NCBI RefSeq assembly: GCF_016907015.1
Contig: NZ_JAFBBE010000026.1
Coordinates: forward strand, 1-43,693
DNA length: 43,693 bases
From: Oceanisphaera litoralis
GTDB taxonomy: Bacteria > Pseudomonadota > Gammaproteobacteria > Enterobacterales > Aeromonadaceae
Direction: 5' to 3'
The position numbers and the translations under genes are program-made. The stretch's first letter is position 1; every line of letters starts with the position of its first letter. The notes under the pieces were generated by a model. The model ran no database searches and was not told the DNA's origin. It saw only the letters and a list, made by a program, of their open reading frames with translations. Shown here in pieces: positions 1-7,673 of this stretch.

Positions 1-207
1 TGCACTGAAGTCGGTTTGTTGAAGGTTATCCATAGAATCAATCATCAAGATAGGATGAGAGTAATTAGATCACATTTTTACTTAGATTGGTATTATTTCA
101 ATTACTTAGACACGCAAGCACAGGAAAAAGGCAACGATGACCAGCGTCAGAATCAGACCATCAATAAGCATTTGTAGAAAAATGGCGACAGTCTGCCCCG
201 AAAAGGT

Positions 208-246
208 TGCGACAAAACTTGTCACACCTCAAGCCTAGGATAGAAT
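208..246 (+). promoter_or_regulatory. sigma70-like promoter with overlapping palindrome, upstream of WYL regulator
   Basis: A -35 box TTGTCA (219-224) and a -10 box TAGAAT (241-246) are separated by 16 bp and lie 24 bp before the ATG at 271. The -35 box overlaps the palindrome GACAAAACTTGTC (211-223), which extends imperfectly to 208-226. That placement suits a repressor that blocks RNA polymerase, possibly the WYL regulator itself; autoregulation is inference. The rest of 1-207 shows no gene or structure that I can support. Confidence 0.55.
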
Positions 247-270
247 CATACCAAGCAAGAGGGCATCACC

Positions 271-1230
271 ATGAGTAAGAAGCTATTAAGACAATTGACC
301 CTGGCGCGCTGTGTTCCCTACCGTCCGTACAAGCTGACCGCACGCCAGCTGCAAGAAAAACTGGAAGAAGAAGGCATTCAGGTCAGCCTGCGTACCGTGC
401 AGCGGGATCTGGAAGAAATGTCAGGTATGGGGCTCTTCGATCTCACCTCCGATGATCGTAGCAAACCTCATGGCTGGTGCTTTGAACGCAATGGTTTGAA
501 TGACTTCGCCAACTTCATGCCGCTCAGTCTGGCCATGGCGCTGAAAACCTGGAACGACCAGGCCGCCGAACTGCTGCCGGCCAGCGTGCTGAGCGAATTG
601 AACCCCATTATCGACAAGGCCACCCAGGTCATCCAGGACAGCCAGAGCGAGCTGGCCGGTCGCTGGATGGAAAACGTGGTGCGTCTGCCCAGGCCGTTCG
701 CCGGCAGCCCGGACATTCGCCGTTCCACCAGCATCCGCGACGCCCTGTGGCGCGGCCGCAAGTTCAGCGCCGAAATCAAACGGGTTATCAAGGACCGTAC
801 CGTCTGGCTGCGTTACGAACAGGTGAACCCGCTCGGCATCGTCAGTCGCAAAGACAGCACCATGCTGCTGTGCACCGTGTCGGACATGGATCCCAAGATT
901 TACGGTATTCCCTTCGAACACATCAAGGATGTAGAACTGACCAGCCGTCCGGTGACACAGCCGCGAGAGTTCAGCGTCAACAAGCTGATCCGCGAGAAGG
1001 GCTATCATGAAGAAGCCGATACCATTCACTTTGTCGGTCGGATCACCCACCCGAATCGGGCCATAATGGAAGGTGCCATTCCGGGTAATAACCCCAGGTT
1101 GACCCGTTACGACAAGCAGAGCATGATGGTGGAAACCGACGTCAAGGATTCACCGGAATTTCGCCGCTGGTTGACCGATATGGCGGGAAAAGTCGAAATA
1201 CTGGCGCCTGAATCCTTAAAAGACAGCTAA
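271..1230 (+). CDS. WYL-domain transcriptional regulator with N-terminal winged helix
   Basis: The protein has 319 aa. Residues about 5-65 read as a DeoR/HTH_11-type winged helix, with the recognition-helix segment SLRTVQRDLEEM. Residues about 165-240 fit a WYL ligand-sensing domain, and the C-terminal 80 residues fit the usual WYL C-terminal extension. Such proteins bind DNA in the cytoplasm and respond to small ligands or nucleic acids. An SD-like AGAGGG at 258-263 sits 7 nt before the ATG and supports this start. The gene has its own promoter with a palindrome and ends just before a strong terminator, so it looks monocistronic. WYL regulators often control defence or DNA-repair genes, but nothing of that sort is adjacent. 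The target is unknown. Confidence 0.85.
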   Translation: MSKKLLRQLTLARCVPYRPYKLTARQLQEKLEEEGIQVSLRTVQRDLEEMSGMGLFDLTSDDRSKPHGWCFERNGLNDFANFMPLSLAMALKTWNDQAAELLPASVLSELNPIIDKATQVIQDSQSELAGRWMENVVRLPRPFAGSPDIRRSTSIRDALWRGRKFSAEIKRVIKDRTVWLRYEQVNPLGIVSRKDSTMLLCTVSDMDPKIYGIPFEHIKDVELTSRPVTQPREFSVNKLIREKGYHEEADTIHFVGRITHPNRAIMEGAIPGNNPRLTRYDKQSMMVETDVKDSPEFRRWLTDMAGKVEILAPESLKDS

Positions 1231-1254
1231 GTTAATAAGAGCGGCACCTATGCC

Positions 1255-1287
1255 GGGGGCTGACGGGTTCAGCCCCCTTTGTTTTTT
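1255..1287 (+). terminator. Rho-independent terminator between the WYL gene and the ftsZ-like gene
   Basis: A perfect 9-bp stem (GGGGGCTGA 1255-1263 with TCAGCCCCC 1269-1277) has a 5-nt loop and is followed by a T-rich tract (1278-1287). It ends only 3 nt before the ribosome-binding site of the next gene. It therefore either ends the WYL transcript or acts as an attenuator for the downstream gene. Confidence 0.85.
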
Positions 1288-1300
1288 CACGGAGTACCGG

Positions 1301-2386
1301 ATGCGCGATCTCTATTTTGAACCGGCCGAACCGGATTGTGATGCCATTAATATCGGCGTCATCGGCGTGGGCGGTTGCGGTGGCAACACCGTTAACCTGC
1401 TGGCCGATGGTGCCCTGCCCGAGCATGTTCATATCGTGGCCATGAATACCGACGCCAAGGCGCTGCAACAGAGCCGGGTCAACACCCTGCAACTGGGCAA
1501 GATACTGACCCGGGGCCTGGGCGCCGGTGCCCAGGCCGAGATTGGCCGGCAGGCCGCCGAAGAGAGCCTGGACGAAATCCGCGCCCAGTTGCAAGGCGCG
1601 GATTTGTGCTTTATTACCGCCGGCATGGGCGGTGGCACCGGTACCGGTGCCGCCCCCATTGTGGCCAGGGTGGCACGTGAGCTGGGAATCATGACGGTCG
1701 CCATCGTCACCCGTCCGTTCGGCTTTGAAGGCAAGCAACGCGCCAGGGCCGCCGACGAAGGACTCAAGACCCTGGGCGAACACACCGATGCCCTGCTGGT
1801 GCTGCCCAACGACTACCTGCTCAAGGTGCTGGGCGCCAAAACCCCGCTGCTGCAAGCCTTTACCGAAAGCAGCAAGGTCATCCAGAATGCGGTCAAGGGG
1901 CTGGCCGACATCATAGGTCAGACCGGCCTTATCAATATCGACTTTGCCGATGTGCGCACCATCATGAGCCAGCAGGGCAAGGCGGTCATGGGCATCGGCC
2001 TGGGCAGGGGCGAAAACAAGGTGACTGACGCCACCCTGCAGGCGCTGAACAACCCGCTGCTGGAAAAAGTGGAGCTGGAGCGTGCCCGGGGTGTGCTGCT
2101 CAACGTGGTGGCCTCGATGGACATCGGCCTCGACGATTTCCAGAAAATCGGCGACCAGGTCGCCGAATGCGTGGGCGAATACGCCACCGTGGTATCCGGC
2201 ATCAGCCTGGACCCCAATCTGGTCGACAGCATACAGGTGACCATGATCGCCACCGGCATCCAGCCCCAGCAGGAAACCCTGGCGCCGTCTCAACCCCGGC
2301 ATCAGGCCCCCGTCAACCAGCCGGAGCCAACGCCGGAAGGGCTCGATATTCCCGCCTTTCTGCGCCAGCGACAGCGGCAGCAATAA
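1301..2386 (+). CDS. Second FtsZ-like tubulin-family GTPase
   Basis: The protein has 361 aa (E. coli FtsZ has 383). FtsZ is the cytoplasmic GTPase that polymerises into the division ring. Visible features are the N-terminal nucleotide loop GVGGCGGNT (about 22-30, with Cys in place of one Gly), the tubulin signature GGGTGTG (about 110-116), the T7 catalytic loop NIDFADV (212-218), a short linker rich in Pro and Gln, and the C-terminal tail LDIPAFLRQ. That tail matches the FtsZ peptide that binds FtsA and ZipA. The start at 1301 has GGAG 6 nt upstream; a longer in-frame start at 1250 would lie inside the terminator hairpin. No dcw-cluster genes (ftsA, ftsQ, mur) are adjacent, so this is probably a paralog of the main ftsZ. 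All key GTPase motifs are intact. Its role is unknown. Confidence 0.9.
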   Translation: MRDLYFEPAEPDCDAINIGVIGVGGCGGNTVNLLADGALPEHVHIVAMNTDAKALQQSRVNTLQLGKILTRGLGAGAQAEIGRQAAEESLDEIRAQLQGADLCFITAGMGGGTGTGAAPIVARVARELGIMTVAIVTRPFGFEGKQRARAADEGLKTLGEHTDALLVLPNDYLLKVLGAKTPLLQAFTESSKVIQNAVKGLADIIGQTGLINIDFADVRTIMSQQGKAVMGIGLGRGENKVTDATLQALNNPLLEKVELERARGVLLNVVASMDIGLDDFQKIGDQVAECVGEYATVVSGISLDPNLVDSIQVTMIATGIQPQQETLAPSQPRHQAPVNQPEPTPEGLDIPAFLRQRQRQQ

Positions 2387-2475
2387 CGGAAAAGGCCGGT
2401 GCATTGCCTGCGCAAACGGCGCCGATGGCGGCGTCATCATGAGCAAAAGGACGGGATAAGGCGGGAAACACGGGC

Positions 2476-2505
2476 AAGAAAAAGGGCAAGCCAATCGGCC
2501 TGCCC
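2476..2505 (-). terminator. Minus-strand terminator downstream of the EEP gene
   Basis: Read on the minus strand, a GC-rich hairpin (arms 2484-2492 and 2497-2505, one mismatch, loop AATC) is followed by TTTTTCTT. It lies about 190 bp beyond the stop of the minus-strand EEP-family gene. The 2387-2691 interval otherwise shows no gene that I can support. Confidence 0.6.
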
Positions 2506-2691
2506 GTATGAAGAATACCAGTTGATTATCCGGGTCACCAACCCGAATGACTGAACTTCGAAAGCAATCTAGGGTCTCGAGTGATATTAAATCCCCGGAA
2601 ACCTTAAAAACCCAGCATCGATTAACCAATGTTTGATATCGCTCGCGTAATTCCGTCATGGCTCGGTGAAAGCGTGAGGATTCTCACACCA

Positions 2692-3810
2692 CTAGAGGGC
2701 GATATCCACCCATACCAGGCGGTGATCCGAGCTGGCATTACGCTCCGGCCAACCCCCCTGGTTCCAGAACAGCTCGGCACCGGCCTGATTGGGCCGCGGC
2801 CAGTACACGCCGCTCGCCAGCGCCCGCAGGTTCGCACTCGGCAGCACATAATCGAGTCGCAGTCCCTGACTGTGCGTCCAGCATCGCGGTGATCCCTGCC
2901 GCCCAGACATTCCACGCAGAAAAAATCCCCCGCGCGAGGCGGGTCGCTGCCGCCCCAGTGCCACGCCGTGATTGAGCACCGCATCGGCCAGCAAGGCCCG
3001 AATGCCTTCGCGGAAGCCGTCGCCGTCCCGGGGATCCGCGTTCAGATCCCCCAGAAGAACAAAGTCGGCCCCTGAAACCAGCCCGCCCCTGCCGCCCGCA
3101 TCATCCACCAGGTAGTCACCCCGCCCGGGCCGAATATAGTCATGCCATAACCGCAGCTCGTCGTGATTGCGACAGCTGTTACGCCGCTCCGGGCCTTCAT
3201 CGATGGGGGGCGCCGGATGGCAGGCCAGCAGATGCAGCACCCGGCCGTTGGGCAGACGCACCGGCAGATCGAGATGATTCTTGGACGACAGCGGCAGCAC
3301 CGCCAGCGCCTCGGCACTGTAGTAGTCGCCGGATTCGGTCATCGGCAGCCGGGCACCGGGCATGTCTCGCCATAAAAAGCGGCGAAAACTGCGCATCCGA
3401 TCGAATAACAGCGGCAAGCGCGACAACACCGCAAAACCGTACTGGCCGTGAAAGGCGCCAAAGCCCAGGCCGTCGGCGGGCAGTGCCGGCCGGTCCGCCC
3501 CGTGCAGCGCCACCGGTGCCAGCAGGCCGGTATTGGTGGGCACCAGATAATGATAGGGGTACTCGATGCCGCGTTCGCCGGCGGCCAGATAATCTTCGCA
3601 AAACCGCCGCAGATGACGGTCGTCCAGCCCTTCGCCGTCGTGATCAAACTCGTTCAGCAGCAGCACATCGGGTCGGATGTGCTGCACAATACGAGCGATA
3701 TTCCGGGGCTGGCGGTGGCCCGCCGCCAGATCGGCCGCCAACCGTCCCGGCCGGTCGCGATCCAGGGCCACATTGAAGGTGGCGACTCTCACTGTTAAGG
3801 GCGACATCAT
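2692..3810 (-). CDS. Endonuclease/exonuclease/phosphatase (EEP) family protein
   Basis: The protein has 372 aa. The EEP fold hydrolyses phosphodiesters with a metal ion. Conserved positions are visible: Asn in VATFNVALD near the N-terminus, Glu in LLLNEFDHD (about 54), Asp/Asn in LLGDLNADP (about 256-258) and the terminal SDHR (about 363-366). No convincing signal peptide is seen. Two adjacent in-frame ATGs (3810, 3807) compete for the start and neither has a strong SD. The gene is divergent from the DUF3634 gene, with 68 bp between them. The substrate (DNA, inositol phosphate or lipid headgroup) cannot be told from sequence. Confidence 0.85.
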   Translation of the reverse strand: MMSPLTVRVATFNVALDRDRPGRLAADLAAGHRQPRNIARIVQHIRPDVLLLNEFDHDGEGLDDRHLRRFCEDYLAAGERGIEYPYHYLVPTNTGLLAPVALHGADRPALPADGLGFGAFHGQYGFAVLSRLPLLFDRMRSFRRFLWRDMPGARLPMTESGDYYSAEALAVLPLSSKNHLDLPVRLPNGRVLHLLACHPAPPIDEGPERRNSCRNHDELRLWHDYIRPGRGDYLVDDAGGRGGLVSGADFVLLGDLNADPRDGDGFREGIRALLADAVLNHGVALGRQRPASRGGFFLRGMSGRQGSPRCWTHSQGLRLDYVLPSANLRALASGVYWPRPNQAGAELFWNQGGWPERNASSDHRLVWVDIAL

Positions 3811-3878
3811 GCAGCCGGCTTGCCTTTATTGTTCAAACTGTCATCATTCGCGTATTAATCGCCGTTTTCAAGGATGAA

Positions 3879-4175
3879 ATGATGTTCGGCACCATAAGTC
3901 TGGTTTCGCTGACGCTGTTCGGCCTGCTGCATGCGCTGCGCCGCCGCCAGGAGCACTTTTTGATCACTATCGAGGGTATTCACCTCAAGGTGAAACGTGG
4001 ACAGCCACCGCAGGCACTGGTTTGCCATTGCCGACAGCTGATGCAGGATGCACGCACCCTGAAGGGCACGGTTCGTGGTCTCAAGAAAGGCAACGGCGTT
4101 GTCCTCAGCTGCTCGCGCAGCATTCCCGCCTCCTACCGGCAGGACATTCAGCTCTTCTGGCAGCAACAGTCTTGA
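3879..4175 (+). CDS. DUF3634-like small membrane-associated protein
   Basis: The protein has 98 aa. An N-terminal hydrophobic stretch (residues about 2-18) precedes a basic soluble part with HLKVKRGQPP and a C-terminal segment IPASYRQDIQLFW. Length and layout fit the DUF3634 family of gammaproteobacteria; the function is unknown. AAGGA at 3870-3874 precedes two consecutive ATGs (3879, 3882), and 3882 has the better spacing. The stop codon falls inside the first unit of an 18-bp tandem repeat, so the last two codons are repeat-derived. Confidence 0.7.
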   Translation: MMFGTISLVSLTLFGLLHALRRRQEHFLITIEGIHLKVKRGQPPQALVCHCRQLMQDARTLKGTVRGLKKGNGVVLSCSRSIPASYRQDIQLFWQQQS

Positions 4176-4237
4176 ACGGTCGTACAGTCTTGAACGGTCG
4201 TAAGTCTTGAACGGTCATACCGTCTTGCACTGTCATA
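4167..4237. repeat. Four tandem 17-18 bp repeats at the 3' end of the DUF3634 gene
   Basis: Units start at 4167, 4185, 4203 and 4220. The first two are identical (CAGTCTTGAACGGTCGTA), the third lacks one base, and the fourth has diverged. The first unit carries the last codons and the stop of the upstream gene. There are no spacers, so this is not a CRISPR array. Confidence 0.85.
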
Positions 4238-4352
4238 AAGCGCCACAATAATGACCGGCGGCCTGACAATCGACCTCAAAGTGCCTCGGAACTCTTGACC
4301 TGAGCCCGATTTCCCGCTTTGCTGGAGATATTACTTTTGATGAGGTTGAAAG

Positions 4353-5015
4353 ATGAAATTATATCCGCTGTTACTCTGTGGCCTGTTGGCCGCCTGTTCC
4401 AGTCAGCCTCCGGCAGAACAGGCCGAACAGCCGGCTCCCGCCAGCGGCAGCCAGGCGCCTCAGGCAATCACCCCCAAGGGAGAGTTTGCGCAGATTGACG
4501 TCAGCCGCTCCCAGCAGGCAATGGACGCCATTACCAGTGGCCAGGGCGACACCATCAACGAGATACTGCAAAGCCCCAACGACTACGCACCACCGGTGCT
4601 GTATCTGATGTCTGCCGTCATGTTCGACAACGACTATCAGGATCAGGCCACCTTCTGGTATTACGCCGCCCAACTGCGGGCCCGCAGCGACGCCAACAAA
4701 TCCGGCGATGACACCGCCCACAATGCCGTCAATCAGCTGAATCAGCGCTTCGGCGTTCGTATCGCTCCCTATTCCACGAGCAATCCGGAACGGTTGCAAG
4801 GCATCGTCAGCCAGGTACTGGAATGGGACAGCGAACAGAGCCGTAACTACGACCCTCGCTGGATTGCCCTGCAAGGCAAGGATGTGGTGTCCGAAACCAG
4901 AATCGACTTCGCGCCGAGTAACAGATGGCAGGAAATCGACGCCCTGACCCGCAGCCAGTTCCGCCAGGGGCTGGAGCAGGCGCTGGCCAGGTTACGCCAG
5001 GATCCGGCCAAGTAA
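4353..5015 (+). CDS. Outer-membrane lipoprotein of unknown function
   Basis: The protein has 220 aa. A type II signal peptide ends in the lipobox LLAAC (Cys15); Ser follows Cys, which predicts Lol sorting to the outer membrane. Residues 16-45 are a Pro/Gln/Ala-rich linker. The rest is a soluble, probably helical domain with YYAAQLRARSDANKSGDD, and no catalytic motif is recognised. GAGG at 4342-4345 sits 7 nt before the ATG. A strong terminator follows at 5041, so the gene appears monocistronic. Confidence 0.75.
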   Translation: MKLYPLLLCGLLAACSSQPPAEQAEQPAPASGSQAPQAITPKGEFAQIDVSRSQQAMDAITSGQGDTINEILQSPNDYAPPVLYLMSAVMFDNDYQDQATFWYYAAQLRARSDANKSGDDTAHNAVNQLNQRFGVRIAPYSTSNPERLQGIVSQVLEWDSEQSRNYDPRWIALQGKDVVSETRIDFAPSNRWQEIDALTRSQFRQGLEQALARLRQDPAK

Positions 5016-5040
5016 AGCATCCGCTTTCCCTTCCGACTCG

Positions 5041-5072
5041 CATCCCGGTCTTTACCGGGATGTTTTATTTTA
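5041..5072 (+). terminator. Rho-independent terminator after the lipoprotein gene
   Basis: A perfect 9-bp stem (CATCCCGGT 5041-5049 with 5054-5062) has loop CTTT and is followed by TTTTATTTTA. It lies 25 nt after the lipoprotein stop. Confidence 0.9.
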
Positions 5073-5219
5073 TGACCCTGATAATCTGTTTCTCGCCCAA
5101 AAGAGCCTGGCTGCCGCACGGGCCCACACAAACCCTAAGCATCGACTTAAATAAAAATAATGCTCGGGTTACCATTACCGCATATCTGCCGCATATCGCG
5201 TTCACAGGAGAACACATTC

Positions 5220-5900
5220 ATGAGCACGTCGTCCCATCGCCCGGTTCACGTCTGGGACTGGTCCATCCGGATTTTTCACTGGAGCCTGCCGATACTGCTG
5301 TTTTTGCTGTGGCGGTCGGCCGGCGATGATATGGAGCAGCACATGCTGTTCGCCCAGTGGCTGCTGGGGCTGCTGCTGTATCGCATTATCTGGGGCTTTA
5401 TCGGCACTCCCTATGCCCGCTTCAGTCACTTTATCTACCACCCGGCCCGCATCATCGCCTATCTGCGCGCCACCCTGACGCCGCACAAGCCGGTGTACCT
5501 CAGCCATAACCCGCTCGGCGGCGTCATGGTGCTGGTGATGCTCGGCACCCTGCTGTTTCAGGCCGGTACCGGCCTGTTCGCCACCGACGACATTTTCTAT
5601 GAAGGACCCCTTTATAGCTACGTCTCGGGCACCACCACCAGCCTGATGACCGACTGGCACAAGTCCTGGTTTTATCAGGGACTGCTGCTGATCATAGGGC
5701 TGCACATACTGGCCATAGTGTTGCATCGACTGCGGGGTGAAGGCCTGGTCAAGGCCATGGTGACCGGCCATAAGGAAGCGCCTCTCGAGCGGACGGTGGA
5801 TCGACTGGAGCAGAATACCCCTGCCTTTCCCTGGCTGCGCTTTGGGTTGTCTGTTGCACTGGCGGCCGGCATCATCTGGACCTTATTCAACGTTTTATGA
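5220..5900 (+). CDS. Cytochrome b561 family protein
   Basis: The protein has 226 aa and four predicted inner-membrane helices with haem-ligand histidines in typical places (RIFHWSLP near the N-terminus, DWHKSW and GLHILAIVLHRL in the second half). It fits the bacterial cytochrome b561/Ni-hydrogenase b-type family, which moves electrons between quinones and periplasmic partners. The start at 5220 is chosen because AGGAG lies at 5206-5210; an upstream in-frame codon at 5160 has no SD. It converges on the cytochrome c' gene, a common pairing in which b561 is a plausible electron donor to the c-type cytochrome. Confidence 0.9.
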   Translation: MSTSSHRPVHVWDWSIRIFHWSLPILLFLLWRSAGDDMEQHMLFAQWLLGLLLYRIIWGFIGTPYARFSHFIYHPARIIAYLRATLTPHKPVYLSHNPLGGVMVLVMLGTLLFQAGTGLFATDDIFYEGPLYSYVSGTTTSLMTDWHKSWFYQGLLLIIGLHILAIVLHRLRGEGLVKAMVTGHKEAPLERTVDRLEQNTPAFPWLRFGLSVALAAGIIWTLFNVL

Positions 5901-5913
5901 CCCCGCCCCGATC

Positions 5914-5942
5914 AAAAAAGGAGCCTTTCGGCTCCTTTTTTT
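5914..5942. terminator. Bidirectional terminator between b561 and cytochrome c'
   Basis: Stem AAAAAAGGAGCC (5914-5925) pairs with GGCTCCTTTTTT, loop TTTC. T-tracts are present on both strands, which suits the convergent genes. Confidence 0.93.
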
Positions 5943-5957
5943 GTTCAGAGATACCAC

Positions 5958-6416
5958 TTAATCGCGATAGTCGTCATGACAGGCCTTGCAGCTTTTCATC
6001 AGCTTGCCCACGACGGGTTTCGCCTTGGCTTCATCGAAGCCCGGCTCGCCGGACACCGCAATCAGCTCTTGCAGCGCACTGCCAAAGGCCTTGCCCTTGG
6101 CGCTGAAGCCGTCCATGTCTTCCCAGGCTGCGGGCAGCATATTGCTTTCCTTGACGTCCCTGGTGGCCGGCGTATAGGTTTCGCCCAGCAACTTGCCGAC
6201 GTTATCGATGTTGAGTGCACGCTGATGCAGCGCTTCGCCATCAAACTCGATCTCGCCTTTTACCATGGCGCCCATCACCTGGGTCTGCGCCGCTACCACC
6301 TGATAGATAGACTGACGATACTTGACCAGATCATCCGCCTTGAAGATCTCGGACTGGGCGGCAACGGCCGTGGCGAAAACGCCACCGAGAGCCAGCAGCA
6401 CGACTTTTTTCAGCAT
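5958..6416 (-). CDS. Cytochrome c' (periplasmic class II c-type cytochrome)
   Basis: The protein has 152 aa. A Sec signal peptide ends near AVAAQ (about residue 20). A four-helix bundle follows, with the haem-binding CKACH near the C-terminus (about 143-147), the hallmark of class II cytochromes c. Members bind NO and may protect against nitrosative stress. AAGGAG lies 6 nt before the ATG. It converges with the b561 gene across a shared bidirectional terminator. Confidence 0.93.
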   Translation of the reverse strand: MLKKVVLLALGGVFATAVAAQSEIFKADDLVKYRQSIYQVVAAQTQVMGAMVKGEIEFDGEALHQRALNIDNVGKLLGETYTPATRDVKESNMLPAAWEDMDGFSAKGKAFGSALQELIAVSGEPGFDEAKAKPVVGKLMKSCKACHDDYRD

Positions 6417-6532
6417 TTTTTGCTCCTTGTTGGTTATTTCTCAGTGCTCATAATACAGCATCACATCAATCAGCGACTTACGGTAAACCATAGAATCCGA
6501 CAAAGCCACCATCAAAAAGTGAAGTTGCAACG

Positions 6533-7042
6533 CTACCTCTGATCCAGCCAGATGAGCCCATCGGTAGCAAAGCCCAGCTCTTGTGCCCTGCTCACGAAAT
6601 GCGCCTTCAGCGCCGGGCTGACGGCGGGATCCCGCGCCAGCAACCATAGATAATCATGGTTATAGCCGGACACAAAGGCATGCTGATAGTCGTCATCCAG
6701 CTCAAACACCACATAGGAGCCGTAGAAGGGGCCAAAGAAAGACACCTTGAGATAAGCTTCCTGCTCATGGTTAACAAAATAGGCTTTTCCCTCCGCCTCT
6801 TTTACCTCTCCGCTCTTGGCATCGACACCCCGGTTTAGCACCCGGATGCCGCCATCTTCGCGCAACTGATATTCGGCACTCACCCGCACCAGTCCCCGTT
6901 CGAAGGAGTGATCCAGCCGGGCCACTTCATACCAGGTACCCAGATAGCGTTCGGTGTTGAAGTTGTCGACCGGGGTCACTCCGTCCGGCATGCCCATGCA
7001 GCCGGACAGCAGTCCGATCAGCAGCAATGATAAAATTCGCAT
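6533..7042 (-). CDS. blc: Blc-type outer-membrane lipocalin
   Basis: The protein has 169 aa. A lipoprotein signal peptide ends in LLSGC (Cys15); Met follows, predicting the outer membrane. The lipocalin signature NTERYLGTWYEVARLDHSFERG is at about 29-50, and later strands include GSYVVFELD and YLWLLARDP. Bacterial lipocalins bind fatty acids or lysophospholipids and are linked to membrane stress. GGAGG precedes the ATG. It is the last gene of a minus-strand run with 44 bp to DUF1415. Confidence 0.92.
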   Translation of the reverse strand: MRILSLLLIGLLSGCMGMPDGVTPVDNFNTERYLGTWYEVARLDHSFERGLVRVSAEYQLREDGGIRVLNRGVDAKSGEVKEAEGKAYFVNHEQEAYLKVSFFGPFYGSYVVFELDDDYQHAFVSGYNHDYLWLLARDPAVSPALKAHFVSRAQELGFATDGLIWLDQR

Positions 7043-7086
7043 CTGTCCTCCGGTAACCTGTCATCGATGAGTAATACCCGATTGAC

Positions 7087-7659
7087 TCAGGGCTTGACGC
7101 ACTGCGCCAGCAGCCGGGCGAAGAAGTCGCTGCCCTTGCGGCGGGCAAAGTGGATATTGCGCTCGGGAATGGACTCGGGATCGTCATAGCTGGCCAGCGC
7201 CTGTTCCATGCTGGCTTCGCGAATGAGGTGCAGGGTGGGATAAGGCGACCGATTGGTGTAGTTGGCGGCGTCATCCTGGGGTTCGCCATCGAAGCAGTAG
7301 TCGGGATGAAAGCTGGCCAGCTGGTATTGACCCTCGAAGCCCTGCTCGAACAGCAGCTCGTTGGCCAGGTCGACCAGATCCAGATAGGCATAGAAGCCTT
7401 CGAAGCCACGGGGAATGATCACCAATGTGGTTTCCACCTCCGGCTGCTCATCCAGTAGCCGACACTCGGCCAGCAGCGCCTGCAGTACCGCCTTGGGTTT
7501 GTGCTCTTCCACCACCACATAGCGAATACTGGCGCGCTCCACTTCCCGTCGGGCGAAGGGGCAGAGGTTGTACTTCATGATCACCTGCTTCACCCAGTTG
7601 GCGGTGTGCGCTATGTATTGCTCTTGTGCTGATTGCGTGTGTTCCGACTGTTCTGACAT
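7087..7659 (-). CDS. DUF1415 family protein
   Basis: The protein has 190 aa, is soluble and has no signal peptide. Conserved-looking segments are NLCPFARRE, YLDLVDLANELL and FHPDYCFDG, with TNRSPYPTLHLIREAS after them. These fit the DUF1415 family; its biochemical role is not established. Cys and His residues in NLCPFA and FHPDYCF could bind metal (inference). It lies 14 bp after the DUF3047 gene and is probably cotranscribed. Confidence 0.85.
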   Translation of the reverse strand: MSEQSEHTQSAQEQYIAHTANWVKQVIMKYNLCPFARREVERASIRYVVVEEHKPKAVLQALLAECRLLDEQPEVETTLVIIPRGFEGFYAYLDLVDLANELLFEQGFEGQYQLASFHPDYCFDGEPQDDAANYTNRSPYPTLHLIREASMEQALASYDDPESIPERNIHFARRKGSDFFARLLAQCVKP

Positions 7660-7673
7660 GACTCACTTCTCTT

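Noticed and set aside
1232-2659. 475-aa open frame on the minus strand opposite the ftsZ-like gene
   Set aside because: It is antisense to a gene with clear FtsZ motifs; Gly/Gln/His-rich composition is typical of a GC-rich shadow frame, and it has no family match or SD.
4167-4237. Possible mini CRISPR array
   Set aside because: Units are directly adjacent with no spacers, and no cas gene is in the window.
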